Positions 21,811 to 32,213 of a DNA stretch of 64,000 nucleotides are shown here, one piece after another. The first letter of the stretch is position 1; every line of letters begins with the position of its first letter. This DNA is from Pegoplata infirma (Eukaryota > Arthropoda > Insecta > Diptera > Anthomyiidae): positions 95,240,964-95,304,963 of the forward strand of contig OY992539.1 in NCBI GenBank assembly GCA_963921195.1, read 5' to 3'. The notes beneath the pieces are model-generated. The model was not told the DNA's origin. It worked only from the letters and a program-made list of their open reading frames with translations, and did not search any database. A program made the translations under genes and the position numbers.

Positions 21811-22880
21811 AATGATAAATCGAAAAAAGTGGTAATAAAAGTGGGCGTATTGAATTTTTCTTTCGGTCCAGGCGCTCTACAATTTTAGATAAATCGAAAA
21901 AGTGGGCGTAAAATTTTTATTTCTGTTTAAACCTTAGTTGAACTATCCCGAATATATACATAAAATAAGAAAACTGGGCCTCTCAGATCTACGATTTTAG
22001 ATATATCAACAAAAGGGCATAGAAGTGGGCGTGGGAGTTCGGTCTTTGATTTTTGATAAATCGAAAAAAGTGGCCGTCAAAGTGGGCGTTGACAATTTTT
22101 CTTTCCATAAAGACCTATGTTTGGCTATGACGAACATTTAAAAACATAATTATTCAAATCGGTTTAGCCATTCAACGATTTCGACTAAATTAAAAAAAGT
22201 TGCCTTGGTTAATTTTTCTTTCCGTAAAAGCCTAAGTTTGACTACCTATGTAAAAAAATAATTATATCAAAAAACACCTCTGCTTTGATGAAAACATATA
22301 TGGACCATATCTAAATGGATGTAATCAGATCTGCTCCATATAATGTCTGATGAAAATGTCTGATCATATGATCAGACATTTTCAGATGTGTTCATATATG
22401 TAAAATTGTCAGACAGACTCAATTTATGGATCCAAAAATATATGAAGCAGATATGAATATATATGGAGTAGATCTAATTACATCCATTTATATATGATCC
22501 ATATATATTGTTATCAAAGGAGATATATTTTGATATAATTATTTTTTTACACGGGTATAACGAACATTTAAAAACATAATTAGCCAAATCGGTCTAGCCG
22601 TTTTACGATTTTAAATAAATTAAAAAAAGTGGGCGTAAAAGTGTGTGTGGTAAATTTTTTCTTATCGTTAAAAGCTAAGCAGGACTTTGAAGAATATAAA
22701 AAATATTTGGCAAATTGGTCCAGCCATTCTCCCATTTTCGATAAATCGAAAAAGTGGTCGTAAAATTGGGCGTGGTCAATTTTGTTTTCGGTAAAAACAG
22801 AAGTTTTACTATGACAAACATTTAAAGAAGAAATAAGCCAAATCGGTTAAACCGTTTTTTGATTTTAGATAAATCAATTT
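21811..22880 (+). repeat. Diverged tandem repeats with GTGGGCGT motif
   Basis: About five to six diverged units, each with GATAAATCGAAAAAGTGG or GTGGGCGT, then TTTTTCTTTCGGT..AAA..TA, a GACGAACATTTAAA block and CCAAATCGGT..AGCC. Examples start near 21825, 21890, 22060, 22610 and 22740. The unit is roughly 130-180 bp. No coding sequence. The array is interrupted by the MITE at 22245-22555. Confidence 0.7.
22245..22555. mobile_element. TA-flanked MITE inside the GTGGGCGT array
   Basis: CCTATGTAAAAAAATAATTA faces TAATTATTTTTTTACACGGG, with TA at 22243-22244 and 22556-22557. The arms run about 120 bp (ATATATGGACCATATCTAAA against its complement near 22480). The centre carries a 20-bp perfect palindrome, GTCTGATCATATGATCAGAC. 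Inferred to be Tc1/mariner-type from the TA duplication. Confidence 0.8.
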
Positions 22881-22899
22881 ATCTGAAGGGTTTGCTACA

Positions 22900-24130
22900 A
22901 TATTCCAACCAGAAATACATATAAAAAAAGTTTTAAGTTTTGGCCAAAAAAAAAAATGGGTCTTGAGACCAATGTGCATTGGTAGTTGCATCTAAACATG
23001 TATTGTTTGAAAAAATATCTAACCATTTATTGATACATAAGGTGTGTTTTTGTGCTAAGTGGATTTAAAAACCACCTAATTTGGAAAAATTCTTAATTAA
23101 AATGGGAATTTTTGAAAAAATTAATGATTGCATGTAAATTTTTAAAAAAAAAATATATAAAAAAAAAAATTGAAAATAATATACGAATATGAATCTTAAA
23201 AGCTTTTTGAAAGTATATAGATTTGTATAGATTTATTTACTTTACAAAATTCTAATTTTAAAAATCTGAACTTTCTTAGAAGATATACCGTGAGATAGTT
23301 TTAAGTTTGGGTTAAGTTTAAACCTTATATCTCCGCTAGAGGGCGTTGTTAACAATAGTAATAAACAAAACAGTAATAAAAAAATATTTTTTTTTTTTTG
23401 TTGAACTTCTCTTTATTGGAACTTGAAGTACTTTTTAGATTTACTTATTCAATATCTCAATAAAACCCACCTATTGTTATTATATTTGGTATATTGTTTC
23501 CAATATATATTTTTTTTTTGTTTAATTGTTGCTCACTTCATCAGTTAATTATTCATTTCTTTTGTTATATTGTTAAATATTTAGCGTTTTTATTACTTAT
23601 TTACTTTTTTTTTTTTGTTTAGCAAAATCTAAAAAAATCAATCATTTATTTCTGTATGATTTAGTTTTGCTTTGTTAAGTTTTTTTGTTTCGTTATAGTT
23701 TTGTTGTTTTTGGGTTTTATTTTTTTGTTCATTTTTAAACGTATTTGCCGTGAAACTTAATTGATTATTGACATTGATGCTATATTTCTTTTAACAAAAA
23801 AAAAATTATTAATTTTTTTTTCTCAATTTTTTTTTTTTTGGTTTTTTGATATTTAATATATTGTTGTTTAATTTTTTTTCTTGTTAATAGATATTGTATT
23901 TATCCTTGAATTTGATAAATTGGATTTAATATAATTAATTGCATAATAATTGATTTATTATTTTAATATCATATTTAATAAAATAAAAATTTAACCCGCA
24001 TATCATTTAGTATAACAATTACATAATTTGTTGATACTTGCAGACATACTAAACAAGAGGCGAAATATTTTTAGTGTAAGAAGAAAATGACGTTTTTTAG
24101 AGGTGGGTTTTTTCTTTTCTTGTGAACTTA
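22900..24130. other. AT-rich sequence, no feature seen
   Basis: Extremely T- and A-rich, with long homopolymers around 23380-23900. A GAGGGCGTTG patch at 23338 is shared with 18860. No gene, array or bounded element that I can support. Confidence 0.5.
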
Positions 24131-24139
24131 AAAAAAAAA

Positions 24140-24770
24140 AAAATACTATTTGGTACTATTTGGTATTTATAAGGAAAAATTAGAATTTTTCATACAAAAG
24201 TACTTATATGGTACTATATAAAAAAGTACTATTTTCTAACTTTATAAAAAAGTTCTATTTTGGATCTTTATAAAAAAGTATTATTTAAGTATTTTAGTAC
24301 TTTATAAAAAGTACCATTTTAGTACTTTATAAAAAAGTACTATTTTAGTACTTTATAAAAAAGTACTATTTTAGTACTTTATAAAAAAGTACTATTTTAG
24401 TACTATATAAAAAAGTACTATTTGTTGTACTTTTTATAAAAATGTACTAATTTTGTACTGTTTATAAAAAAATACTACTATTTGGTATTACTACTATTTG
24501 GTACTATTTGGTATTTAGTATTCTGGTACTTTTATAAAAAAAGTATTATTTAAGTATTCGTAATACAAAAGTACTATTATGGTACTTTATAAAAAAGTAC
24601 TTTTTTGATACTATTTTGTTACTTTATAAAAATGTACTATTTTGGTACTTTATAAAAAAGTGCTATTTTGGTACTTTATAAAAAAGTTCTGTTTTAGTAC
24701 TTAATAAAAAAGTACTATTTGTTGTACTTTTTATAAAAATTGACTACTTTCAATTGCTATTATAATAAAG
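24140..24770. repeat. 26-bp GTACTATTTTAGTACTTT minisatellite, block 1
   Basis: The unit is GTACTATTTTAGTACTTT plus ATAAAAAA (26 bp), best preserved at 24300-24420. Each unit contains GTAC twice and is nearly self-complementary around AAAAGTAC...GTACTTTT. A second block of the same array lies at 28024-28420, on the other side of a mini-me-like element and its nested insertions. Confidence 0.85.
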
Positions 24771-24775
24771 TATTA

Positions 24776-25506
24776 CCCAGCAAATCTTAGATTACCAAAT
24801 AACGTATAAAATAAGGTATAGGATCTCTTATTTTATACATTGCAACATTGATGATTTTAACAGGCGATAAGACTCAAAGTAATGCATCCACATTATCACA
24901 AAGAATACCAGTAAGGTATAAAATAAGTCATAAATTTATAACGAAGAATACGAGTAAGGTGTAAAATATATGATATTTTATAGGTTACGAGAAATGAAAT
25001 AATATAGCATACCAGAAGATAATATATAAGGTGTTACAAGTAGTGAAAAAGTAATTTTGTATTAAATTTACTCACGTGATTGTTAGTGAGTGTAAGTAGA
25101 TAAAATATGCTCGTGAGTGTGTGTCATTAGAAAATTCCTTTCGTGAGCCCTTCTCTAGTTTAAACTTATGCATTTTTTTACAAAATAATTATTTTTTATG
25201 TTATTGTAATGCATTATGCATCCAATTATAAGTAATGCATTATTTCAAACTTTCAAATAATACATAATGTAACCAAATATAAGTCATCCATGACTTAATG
25301 TTTAGAAATAATAAATATGAAATACATTTTTTCCAATAATCATGCATTACGTAGCAAATTATTGGTAATGCATTATTTTTCACTTGGAAATAATACGTTG
25401 TGAAACAAATGTTTGGTAAGACATCCTAAAATAATGCTACAAATAAGGTATACATTACCTGGTAATGTGTTATATAATCACCACCCATTACCAAAGTTTT
25501 GCTGGG
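24776..25506. mobile_element. CCCAGCAAA-ended MITE, 731 bp
   Basis: CCCAGCAAATC at 24776 faces AAGTTTTGCTGGG ending at 25506. TA lies on the left and AA (a probable mutated TA) on the right. The interior is rich in ATAATGCATTA-type motifs and holds a CGTGATTGTTAGTGAGTG patch (25065-25160) of the GTGA family. It shares its ends with 15281-17514 and 41684-41963. Confidence 0.7.
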
Positions 25507-25697
25507 AATTTACTAAATTTTTTTGAGTGTAAAAGTTTTTTTTAGTGTAAATTTTAGTGTAAAAATATTTTTGAGTGACTAAAATACGTTGTAAAATATT
25601 TTTGTGACTTACCCATGTTTTTAAAACGTGTTTAACGGGTTTTCAACACATGAATTTAAGGTGAAACTAATCTGATATTCAAGGTTTTGCTAATAAC

Positions 25698-26272
25698 TAG
25701 GGATGAGATTTCCATGCAAATGCATGTTTTTTGTCGATAGTCTAAAAACGTTATCGACCAATTATCTTTCCGAATCAAGAAATTTGCGTTAAAATGGCAT
25801 CGATTTGTTTTTGCATATTTTTGCATATTTTGGTGAAAATGCATATTTTTGCATATTTTGGTTTTAAATGCATATTTTGTGCATATTTCCAACTTTTGAG
25901 TGCATATTTTTGCATATTTTGGCATAAATTAGCAAAAACACAAATTGAAATCTATTTGTTTAAAAACTATTTTAATTTTAAAAGTTTATTTTGGAAATAA
26001 GAACAATTATTTTTTTTTCTTTAAATTTTTTTTTACAGATTGTCTTAAGTTCTAAAAAATCTTGCTTATTTAAAGTTTTAAATGTTACTATTTAAACCCG
26101 GCATTACTTTTTGCTTTTTAAGAAGATTTTCCTATGAAAACAAGATTTTTTTTGTGCGCATTTTATTTTTTTAGTGCATATTTTTTGGTTTTTTAGTGCA
26201 TATTTTGAGTTTTTTAGCGCATATTTTAAGCGCATATTTTCGATTTTTTAGTGCATGAAAATCTCATCCCTA
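25698..26272. mobile_element. hAT-type MITE, 575 bp, 8-bp duplication CTAATAAC
   Basis: Termini TAGGGATGAGATTT and AAAATCTCATCCCTA are inverted. A perfect 8-bp direct duplication CTAATAAC flanks it (25690-25697, 26273-26280), and the host element's uninterrupted form GCTAATAACTTTTGAACC confirms the empty site. Many TGCATATTTT motifs lie near both ends, like the subterminal transposase-binding repeats of hAT elements. The 8-bp duplication and TAGGG end support hAT. It encodes no transposase. Confidence 0.9.
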
Positions 26273-26682
26273 CTAATAACTTTTGAACCACTGGACCGAA
26301 ATGGCAAATATATATGCCATGCTTCAACATCCTCAGAATTGCCTTTCAAAAGTTAGCGTGTTTTTTATCTCGTAAATTCACGAAAAACCCTTGCTGAAAT
26401 TCAGTCGTTTGCTCATAACTTTTGAACCACTGGACCGATTTCGCTGGATTGCAATACCAACCTGACCAGGTAAATGCCCAACATATATGCCATACTTCAG
26501 GAGCCTCCGTAAAATCTTTCAAAAGTTAGCGTGTTTTCAACAGACAGACAGACAGACGGACATCGCTAGATCGTCTTAGAATCGATTGAGGATCATGAAT
26601 ATATATACTTTAAGGGGTCCTAGACCAATATTTCGAGGTGTTACAAACGGAATGATAAACTTATATATACCCTCTATCACTA

Positions 26683-28003
26683 CACCATTTTTAATTGAAA
26701 TTGAGAAAATTTCAAATGAAATTGAGAACTTCTTTTTGAAATTGAGAAAATTCCATATGAAATTGAAAATTTTCATTTAAAATTAATAAAATTTCATATG
26801 AAATTAAGAAATTCTATTTGAAATTGAGAAAATTTCAAATGAAAATGGCGCTTTCCATATGAAATTGAGAAAATTTCAAATGAAATTGAGATTTTTCATT
26901 TGAAATTGAGAAAACTTCATTTTAAATTGAGACTTTTCATTTTAAATTGAGAAAATTTCATTTGCAATTTAGAAAATTTTGTATGAAATTGAGAAAATTT
27001 CAAATGAAATTGAAAAAATTTCAAATGAAATTGAGAAAATTTCATATGAAATTGAGACTTTATATTTGAAATTGAGAAATCTACATATGAAATTGGGAAA
27101 AGTACAATTGAAATTGAGAAAATTTTCAAATGAAATTGAAAATTTCCATTTGAAATTGAGAATACTTCAAACGAAACTAACACTTTCCATTTGAAATTGA
27201 GAAAATTTCAAAAGAAATTGAGATATTTTCAATTGAAATTGGGAAAATTTCAAATGAAATTGAGAAAAATTCAAATGAAATTTAGAAAATTTTAAATGAA
27301 ATTAAAAAAATTTCAAATGAAATTGAAAAATTTTCAAATAAGAAATTTCAGAGAATTTCCCAATTTCATTTGAAATTTTCTTAATTTCATTTGAAATTTT
27401 CTTAATTTCATTTGAAATTTTCTCAATTTCATTTGAAATTTTCTCAATTTCAATTGGAAATATCTCAAATTCATTTGAAATTTTCTCAATTTCAACTGGA
27501 AAGTGTAAGTTTCGTTTAAAGTTTTCTCAATTACAAATGGAAATTCTCAATTTCAATTGAAAATTTTCTCAATTTTAATTGCACAATTCCCAATTTCATA
27601 TGTAAATATCTCAATTTCAAATGTAATATCTCAATTTCATATGAAAATTTCTCAATATCATTTGAAACTTTTTCAATTTTATTTGAAATTTTCTCAATTT
27701 CATTTGAAATTTTCTTAATTTCAAATAAAAATTTTCAATTTTATATGAAATTTTCTCAATTTCAAATAGATATTCTCAATTTCATTTGGAATTTTTTCAA
27801 TTTCAAATAAAAAATCTCAATTTCATTTGAAATTATCCTAATTTCAAATGGAAAGTCTCAATTTCATTTGAAATATTCTCAATTTCAAATGGAAAATCTT
27901 AATTTAAAATGGAATTTTCCCAATTTCAAATATAAATTCTCAATTTCATTTAGAATTTTCCCAATTTCATATAGAAAGCTCTCAATTTCAATTGGAAATG
28001 GTG
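26683..28003. mobile_element. TA-flanked element whose body is an inverted 21-bp minisatellite
   Basis: Termini CACCATTTTTAATTGAAATT and CAATTGGAAATGGTG are inverted and flanked by TA. The host element elsewhere reads ATCACTAGAGTGGAGG without interruption, so this is a clean insertion duplicating TA. From about 26690 to 27345 the body is about 30 units of a 21-bp repeat containing GAAATTGAGAAAATTTC. From about 27350 to 28000 the same unit runs in reverse complement. No other sequence is present, so the 1,321 bp is one large inverted repeat of minisatellite. The TA site suggests Tc1/mariner-type mobilisation. Frames in it are repeat artefacts. Confidence 0.85.
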
Positions 28004-28023
28004 TAGAGTGGAGGGTATAAAAA

Positions 28024-28420
28024 TACTATTTGGTACTATTTGGTATTTATTAGTAAAAACTAGTGTTCTGATACTTTTTACAACAAAGTAATATAATAAT
28101 ATTTTGGTGCTTTATAAAAATGTACTATTTTGGTACTTTATAAAAAAGTACTATTTTGGTACTTTATAAAAATGTACTATTTTAGTACTTTATAAAAAAG
28201 TACTATTTGTTGTACTTCTTATAAAAATTTACTACTTTCAATTGCTATTGAAAAAAAGTACTATTATGGTACTTTATAAAAAAGTACTATTTTTGAGCCG
28301 TATAAAATTGCTATTTTGGTACTTTATAAAAAAGTACTATTTTGGTACTTTATGAAAAATTTATATTTTTTTACAAAAGTTTACTACTTTTAATTTCTAT
28401 TGAACTTTTTCAAACTTCAA
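28024..28420. repeat. 26-bp minisatellite, block 2
   Basis: Same unit as 24140-24770 (GTACTATTTTGGTACTTTAT and A run). Both blocks open with TACTATTTGGTACTATTTGG. Either the intervening elements split one array or the array was duplicated with them. Confidence 0.85.
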
Positions 28421-28599
28421 TAGATCTCTATCGAATTTGTATTGATCTTTTTCGCTAAAATAAAATTTTAGCCCTTTTACTTCCGACTTTATATTGAAAA
28501 CGAACTTTTTGACCTAAACATTAAGCTTTTACATACAATATCTACCGAACGAGTATAGGTTTTTTTTTAAATTGGAATTTTGTAATTTTTGTAAAGAAC

Positions 28600-28770
28600 A
28601 ATTGCGTGTAGAGTCTCGTGAGTGAATGTTGACTCACGCACGCTCACGATCACGAAATAAAAATATTGCTCACGCACGAGCGCTCACGAAATTGATTTTT
28701 ATGTTCTCGTGAGTAACTAAAATTTTTCTCACGCTCACAAAATAGTCACGAAGACTCACGAAATTAAAAT
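28600..28770. repeat. GTGAGTGAATG/CACGCACGCTCACG repeat
   Basis: Starts TAGAGTCTCGTGAGTG and contains CTCACGCACGCTCACGATC, CACGCACGAGCGCTCACG and GAAGACTCACG. It is the same motif class as in 3227-3574 and 10375-10556. Boundaries are unclear. Confidence 0.6.
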
Positions 28771-29105
28771 TAACAAATTTTTATTTCACTTTTTTCGATT
28801 TCTTGCACAAAAAGTATTTAATTTCTTTAAAACAATAAAAAAATATATTTAAATCACAATTTTGTTTTAAATACCCTCTAAATTCAAAATAATGACGATT
28901 ACGCTTTTGAAAAAAACTTGATGCGATTGGGACTTGAACCTACAAAGTTTATTAAAGTGATTACAAATCTGGTCTCCAAATTTTTCCATCACATCAGGTT
29001 TTTAAGAAAATTGGCATTTTTGACAACTCATAGCAGATGAACCCGATGTGATAGCGACTTAAAAAAAATCGGGGGTTAAGCTTAAACATTTTTCTTAAGG
29101 ATCCT
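28771..29105. other. Mostly unassigned; weak tRNA-like patch
   Basis: AT-rich. The minus strand at 28925-28950 carries GTAGGTTCAAGTCCCAATCG, close to a tRNA T-arm/box B, but no convincing D-arm or acceptor stem was seen. I would not call a tRNA gene. Confidence 0.3.
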
Positions 29106-29108
29106 GTG

Positions 29109-29336
29109 CCCAGTTTCTGTAACTATGCGAAAAGTTTTCGCATCGAGAAAAATAAAACAATATTGTAGTCATTTAGTTTTTTACAGGGTGAGTACAATGT
29201 TGCTAATGTAAAAAACATCGAATACGAAAAAAACGCAAAGCTATTTTTTGAAATCACTCTGTTAAGTATAAGATGACTCTAATATTTATTTATTTTTTTC
29301 GATGCGAAAACTTCTCGCATAGTTACAGAAATCGGG
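29109..29336. mobile_element. 228-bp MITE with TTCTGTAACTATGCG arms
   Basis: CCCAGTTTCTGTAACTATGC at 29109 faces GCATAGTTACAGAAATCGGG ending at 29336. The arms are about 45 bp and include TGCGAAAAGTTTTCGCA, itself a palindrome. TA follows the right end, and TG (a probable mutated TA) precedes the left. Confidence 0.75.
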
Positions 29337-29339
29337 TAC

Positions 29340-30110
29340 TGAACTCATTTGTTCAGTCGCATTAACCCATAGGACACTAATAGTCTCTTAATGAAATCTG
29401 AAAGGACACCTTGAAAATTTCGGTACATTCCACATAACCCAAAAATGCAAAATGCATTAATTTCGATGCGTTTGAAAATATGAACAACATTGGATTCCAA
29501 ATGATATTTAAACAAGGAAAAACTTATTTTTTTACAAAAAAAAAAAAATTTGCGGATTTTTTTTTTCAAAACATAAATTTAAATTTATAATGAATTAATT
29601 GGAATAAATATTCTTTTGTCCATCACTAACATATTATATTCCCTTAATTTATTTTTCTTTAAACTAATTTTTATGACCTAGAAACCTTAAATTGGAGATA
29701 AATATCAGTTTTAACAATATGTTAACCGCAAGTTTAAAAAAATAAATTGTTAAAAAAATAAAATCTACCACAATTTACAGTTCAATTTTCGCTAAATAAA
29801 TTCGATACACGAGTTAGTACATAGCAATGAAGTGTTAATTGTTAAGATTTATATTTTACTACAATTTTTTTGCTGGTCAAAATATAAACCTGTATAGTAG
29901 GGAGGTTCAAAATTAAAAAAAAACGATATTTTGTTGAGAAACATATAGACTCGACAGTAGAGTTTTATAACAAAAAAATAAGGGAAAACTAAGCGATTTT
30001 TCTTATGGCGTGTTATATTACCTTTCTCTTTCTAACCTAATTATTAGAATAATTTGAGGAAATAATCATATGGTTAAAGACTATTTCTTTGACACCTGTC
30101 ACTAATGTCG
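29340..30110. other. AT-rich sequence, no feature seen
   Basis: Nothing supportable. 29345-29569 contains CATTCCACATAACCCAAAAATG and GAATACCAAATGATATTTAAAC-like phrases also found in mini-me-like bodies (for example 52620-52720), so part may be a decayed copy. Confidence 0.4.
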
Positions 30111-30119
30111 AATCTGTAT

Positions 30120-30585
30120 TAGTCTGTGTCTGTATAAGATACGATGCAGTCCAAAATAAAAGAACTAGACCCCTGAAGTTTGGCACAAATATGTTTTATG
30201 GTCATAGGTACCTTGTAAGTTTGTAAACTGTCAAATTCGGACCAGGAAAAAGTTCCCCCTTGGAAAACTAAACCAACCTCTAAAAAAACCAATTATTTTA
30301 CACATTTTTTTGTATTTTTGTTAAACAAATAAAACATGTTTATGCTTGAATAAGATCATAGTCCTGCACTTGGAGCCAGGGGATTGGAAAATGTCGTTTT
30401 TTTGGTCCGCCCCCTTTTGTGGGCGTATATATTATAAAATAATTTTAAATACGACTAAATTGTACTACTTTAGTGCAAAAACTATAATAAATGAATTTAA
30501 AAACATTTTTCACGAGAAAAAGGTGTCTCCCAGCTACACCCACCGAACATACCCCCACCCCCAAAAACTTCCCCACAAAATTTAG
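30120..30585 (-). mobile_element. Mini-me-like fragment, reverse orientation
   Basis: ACGATGCAGTCCAAAATAAA, AGTTCCCCCTTGG, AACTAAACCAACCTCT and GTCCGCCCCCTTTTGTGGGC follow the order of the reverse complement of 9697-10371. Both ends are missing, and only GTCTGTGTCTGT remains of the (GTCY)n core. Confidence 0.75.
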
Positions 30586-30590
30586 TTTTT

Positions 30591-31305
30591 ATATTTTTTT
30601 ATAAAATGTATAGGAATTAAAAAATATCTTGACATTTGTTGCTTTTGTTTCCTATACATTTTATCTTCTCTGATGTAAAATTTCTGTCTAGCATAGAACC
30701 CGTGTAAGCAAATACTGTGCAACATGAACCACCCTATTGCACAACAACAAAAAAAAAAGAAGTAAAACATCAAGTAGCTCAACTATTCATACCGGCTCTG
30801 GGAACGTAACGTCACCCCAAAAATCGTTGGTATGTGATGCTGTATATTGGAGGTTTTGCCGGTTTTTTCATGTTTAGAAGTGAGATAAAAAAAAATAAAA
30901 TCAAATCAAATAAAAAAACTCAAATGACTTCATCGTAAATATAGCACAAACTGTAAAACGGTTGACGTTTTAATTAAAATGTTTTTAAAAAAAATTTATA
31001 CTGGTTAGAAATATTTTTTTTATATTTTTTTCGTTTTATGTGATGGAGGAAATGTTACTTACTTAACGTTTTATAAAAATTAGATTATGCGTAACAGAAA
31101 CTAAACTGCATAAAAAAAATATGCTTTTATAAAAAATCACATAACCAGAAAACTCTTTTTTAAGCGGATCACATTTGTTTAATTAAATTTATTTAGTTTT
31201 ATAAAAGTTATTTTTTAGTGGCGAGTTAAACCTTCATATTTTCATATTTTTTATTAGATTTTTTAGTGACACATTCCAATTTACATGAAGTTTTAAGAGG
31301 AGAAG
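30591..31305. other. Unassigned AT-rich sequence with an ACTGTGCAACA patch
   Basis: ACTGTGCAACATGAACC at 30714 followed by a TTGCACAAC block resembles the terminal motif of the 19417 and 13665 repeats. Otherwise no feature seen. Confidence 0.4.
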
Positions 31306-31309
31306 GAAA

Positions 31310-32165
31310 AACTTATATTTGAAAATTTTTGTATTTGAAATTCAATGATACCATTTGAAATTCAAAAATTTTGTTAGAAAATTTAAGATTCCATTTGTAA
31401 TTATAACTAATAGTTTTTAAATTTCAATTGATCTCTTACAAATAGCAAGTGAACTTTAACGAAATTCAATTCACCATTTTCGAATTTTATTTTTTTCGAA
31501 ATCCAATTAATCTACGATTTTTTTTTAGAATTTCATTTCAGATTCAAACTGTAAAAGCTTACAAGTAATCTTTTCGAAGTGCAATTGATCTTTTCAAATT
31601 TCAATTGATATGTTTGAGTTTAAATTGATTGTTTCAATTAATCTTTAATGAACTTTAATTGGAATTTTTGAATTACATGTGTCTTTTTAGAAATTTTAAT
31701 TGATTTTTTCGAAATTCAATTGATGTTTTTGCATTTTAATTAATCATTTTTGAATTTTACTTATTCTTTCATCTTTCAGGAATTACAATTGAACAGTTCA
31801 TGCGAATAAGGACGAATAAACCATTTGTATTATTTTACATATGACGATAAAAACGCAGGAAACGGCTAAAAACTAATATTTTTTCCAACATTTTTGCTTA
31901 ATGCACTAATCCATTAATGCAAAAAAGTTCACAAAAATATAAGTTTTAAACCGTTTCCTGCGTTTTTATCGTCATTTGTAAAATTATACAAATGGTCTAT
32001 TCGTCCTTATTCACATGAACTGTTCAATTGTTCTTTTTTACATTTCAATTGGAATCTTCGAGTTTCAATTTTCAAACTAAAATCTTCGAAATGAAATTGA
32101 TCTCTTACGAATTTCTATTGATATTTTCGAGTTCCAGTTGATATTGAATCTTTTAATTTAATTAT
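31310..32165 (-). repeat. TTCGAAATTCAATTGATC array with a MITE inside
   Basis: Degenerate 21-24 bp units of the form TTTTTCGAAATTCAATTGAT run to about 31790 and resume at 32026. This is the opposite orientation of the arrays at 39683-40215 and 40738-41225. The MITE at 31791-32025 splits it. Confidence 0.75.
31791..32025. mobile_element. 235-bp MITE with about 78-bp near-perfect arms
   Basis: GAACAGTTCATGCGAATAAG at 31791 faces CTTATTCACATGAACTGTTC ending at 32025. The arms contain GACGATAAAAACGCAGGAAA with the complement on the right and almost no mismatches. The flanks read AATT on both sides, which is either a 4-bp duplication or part of the arms. High arm identity suggests recent activity. 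Confidence 0.85.
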
Positions 32166-32213
32166 AAACAGAATCTTAGTTTGTGGTTGATTTTTTTAGC
32201 TCAAGGTCATGTA

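Larger units (their letters stand above)
25507..28023 (+). mobile_element. Mini-me-like element with missing 5' end and two insertions
   Basis: The body matches the 53830-54739 element from TTTACTAAATTTTTTTGAGT onward: GTTTTTAAAACGTGTTTAAC, GGTGAAACTAATCTGA, GACCGATTTCGCTGG, (GACA)n at 26540-26560, GACATCGCTAGATCGTCTTA and the final GTGGAGGGTATAAAA. The 5' 130 bp or so is replaced by the CCCAGCAAA element. An hAT-type MITE (25698-26272) and a minisatellite-bodied element (26683-28003) interrupt it. Confidence 0.8.

Noticed and set aside
26917..27194. Periodic ORFs on both strands resembling a repeat protein
   Set aside because: They translate the 21-bp minisatellite (divisible by three, so frames stay open) and are antisense mirrors of each other.
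28925..28950. tRNA gene on the minus strand from GGTTCAAGTCCC
   Set aside because: No D-arm, anticodon arm or acceptor stem could be found around it.
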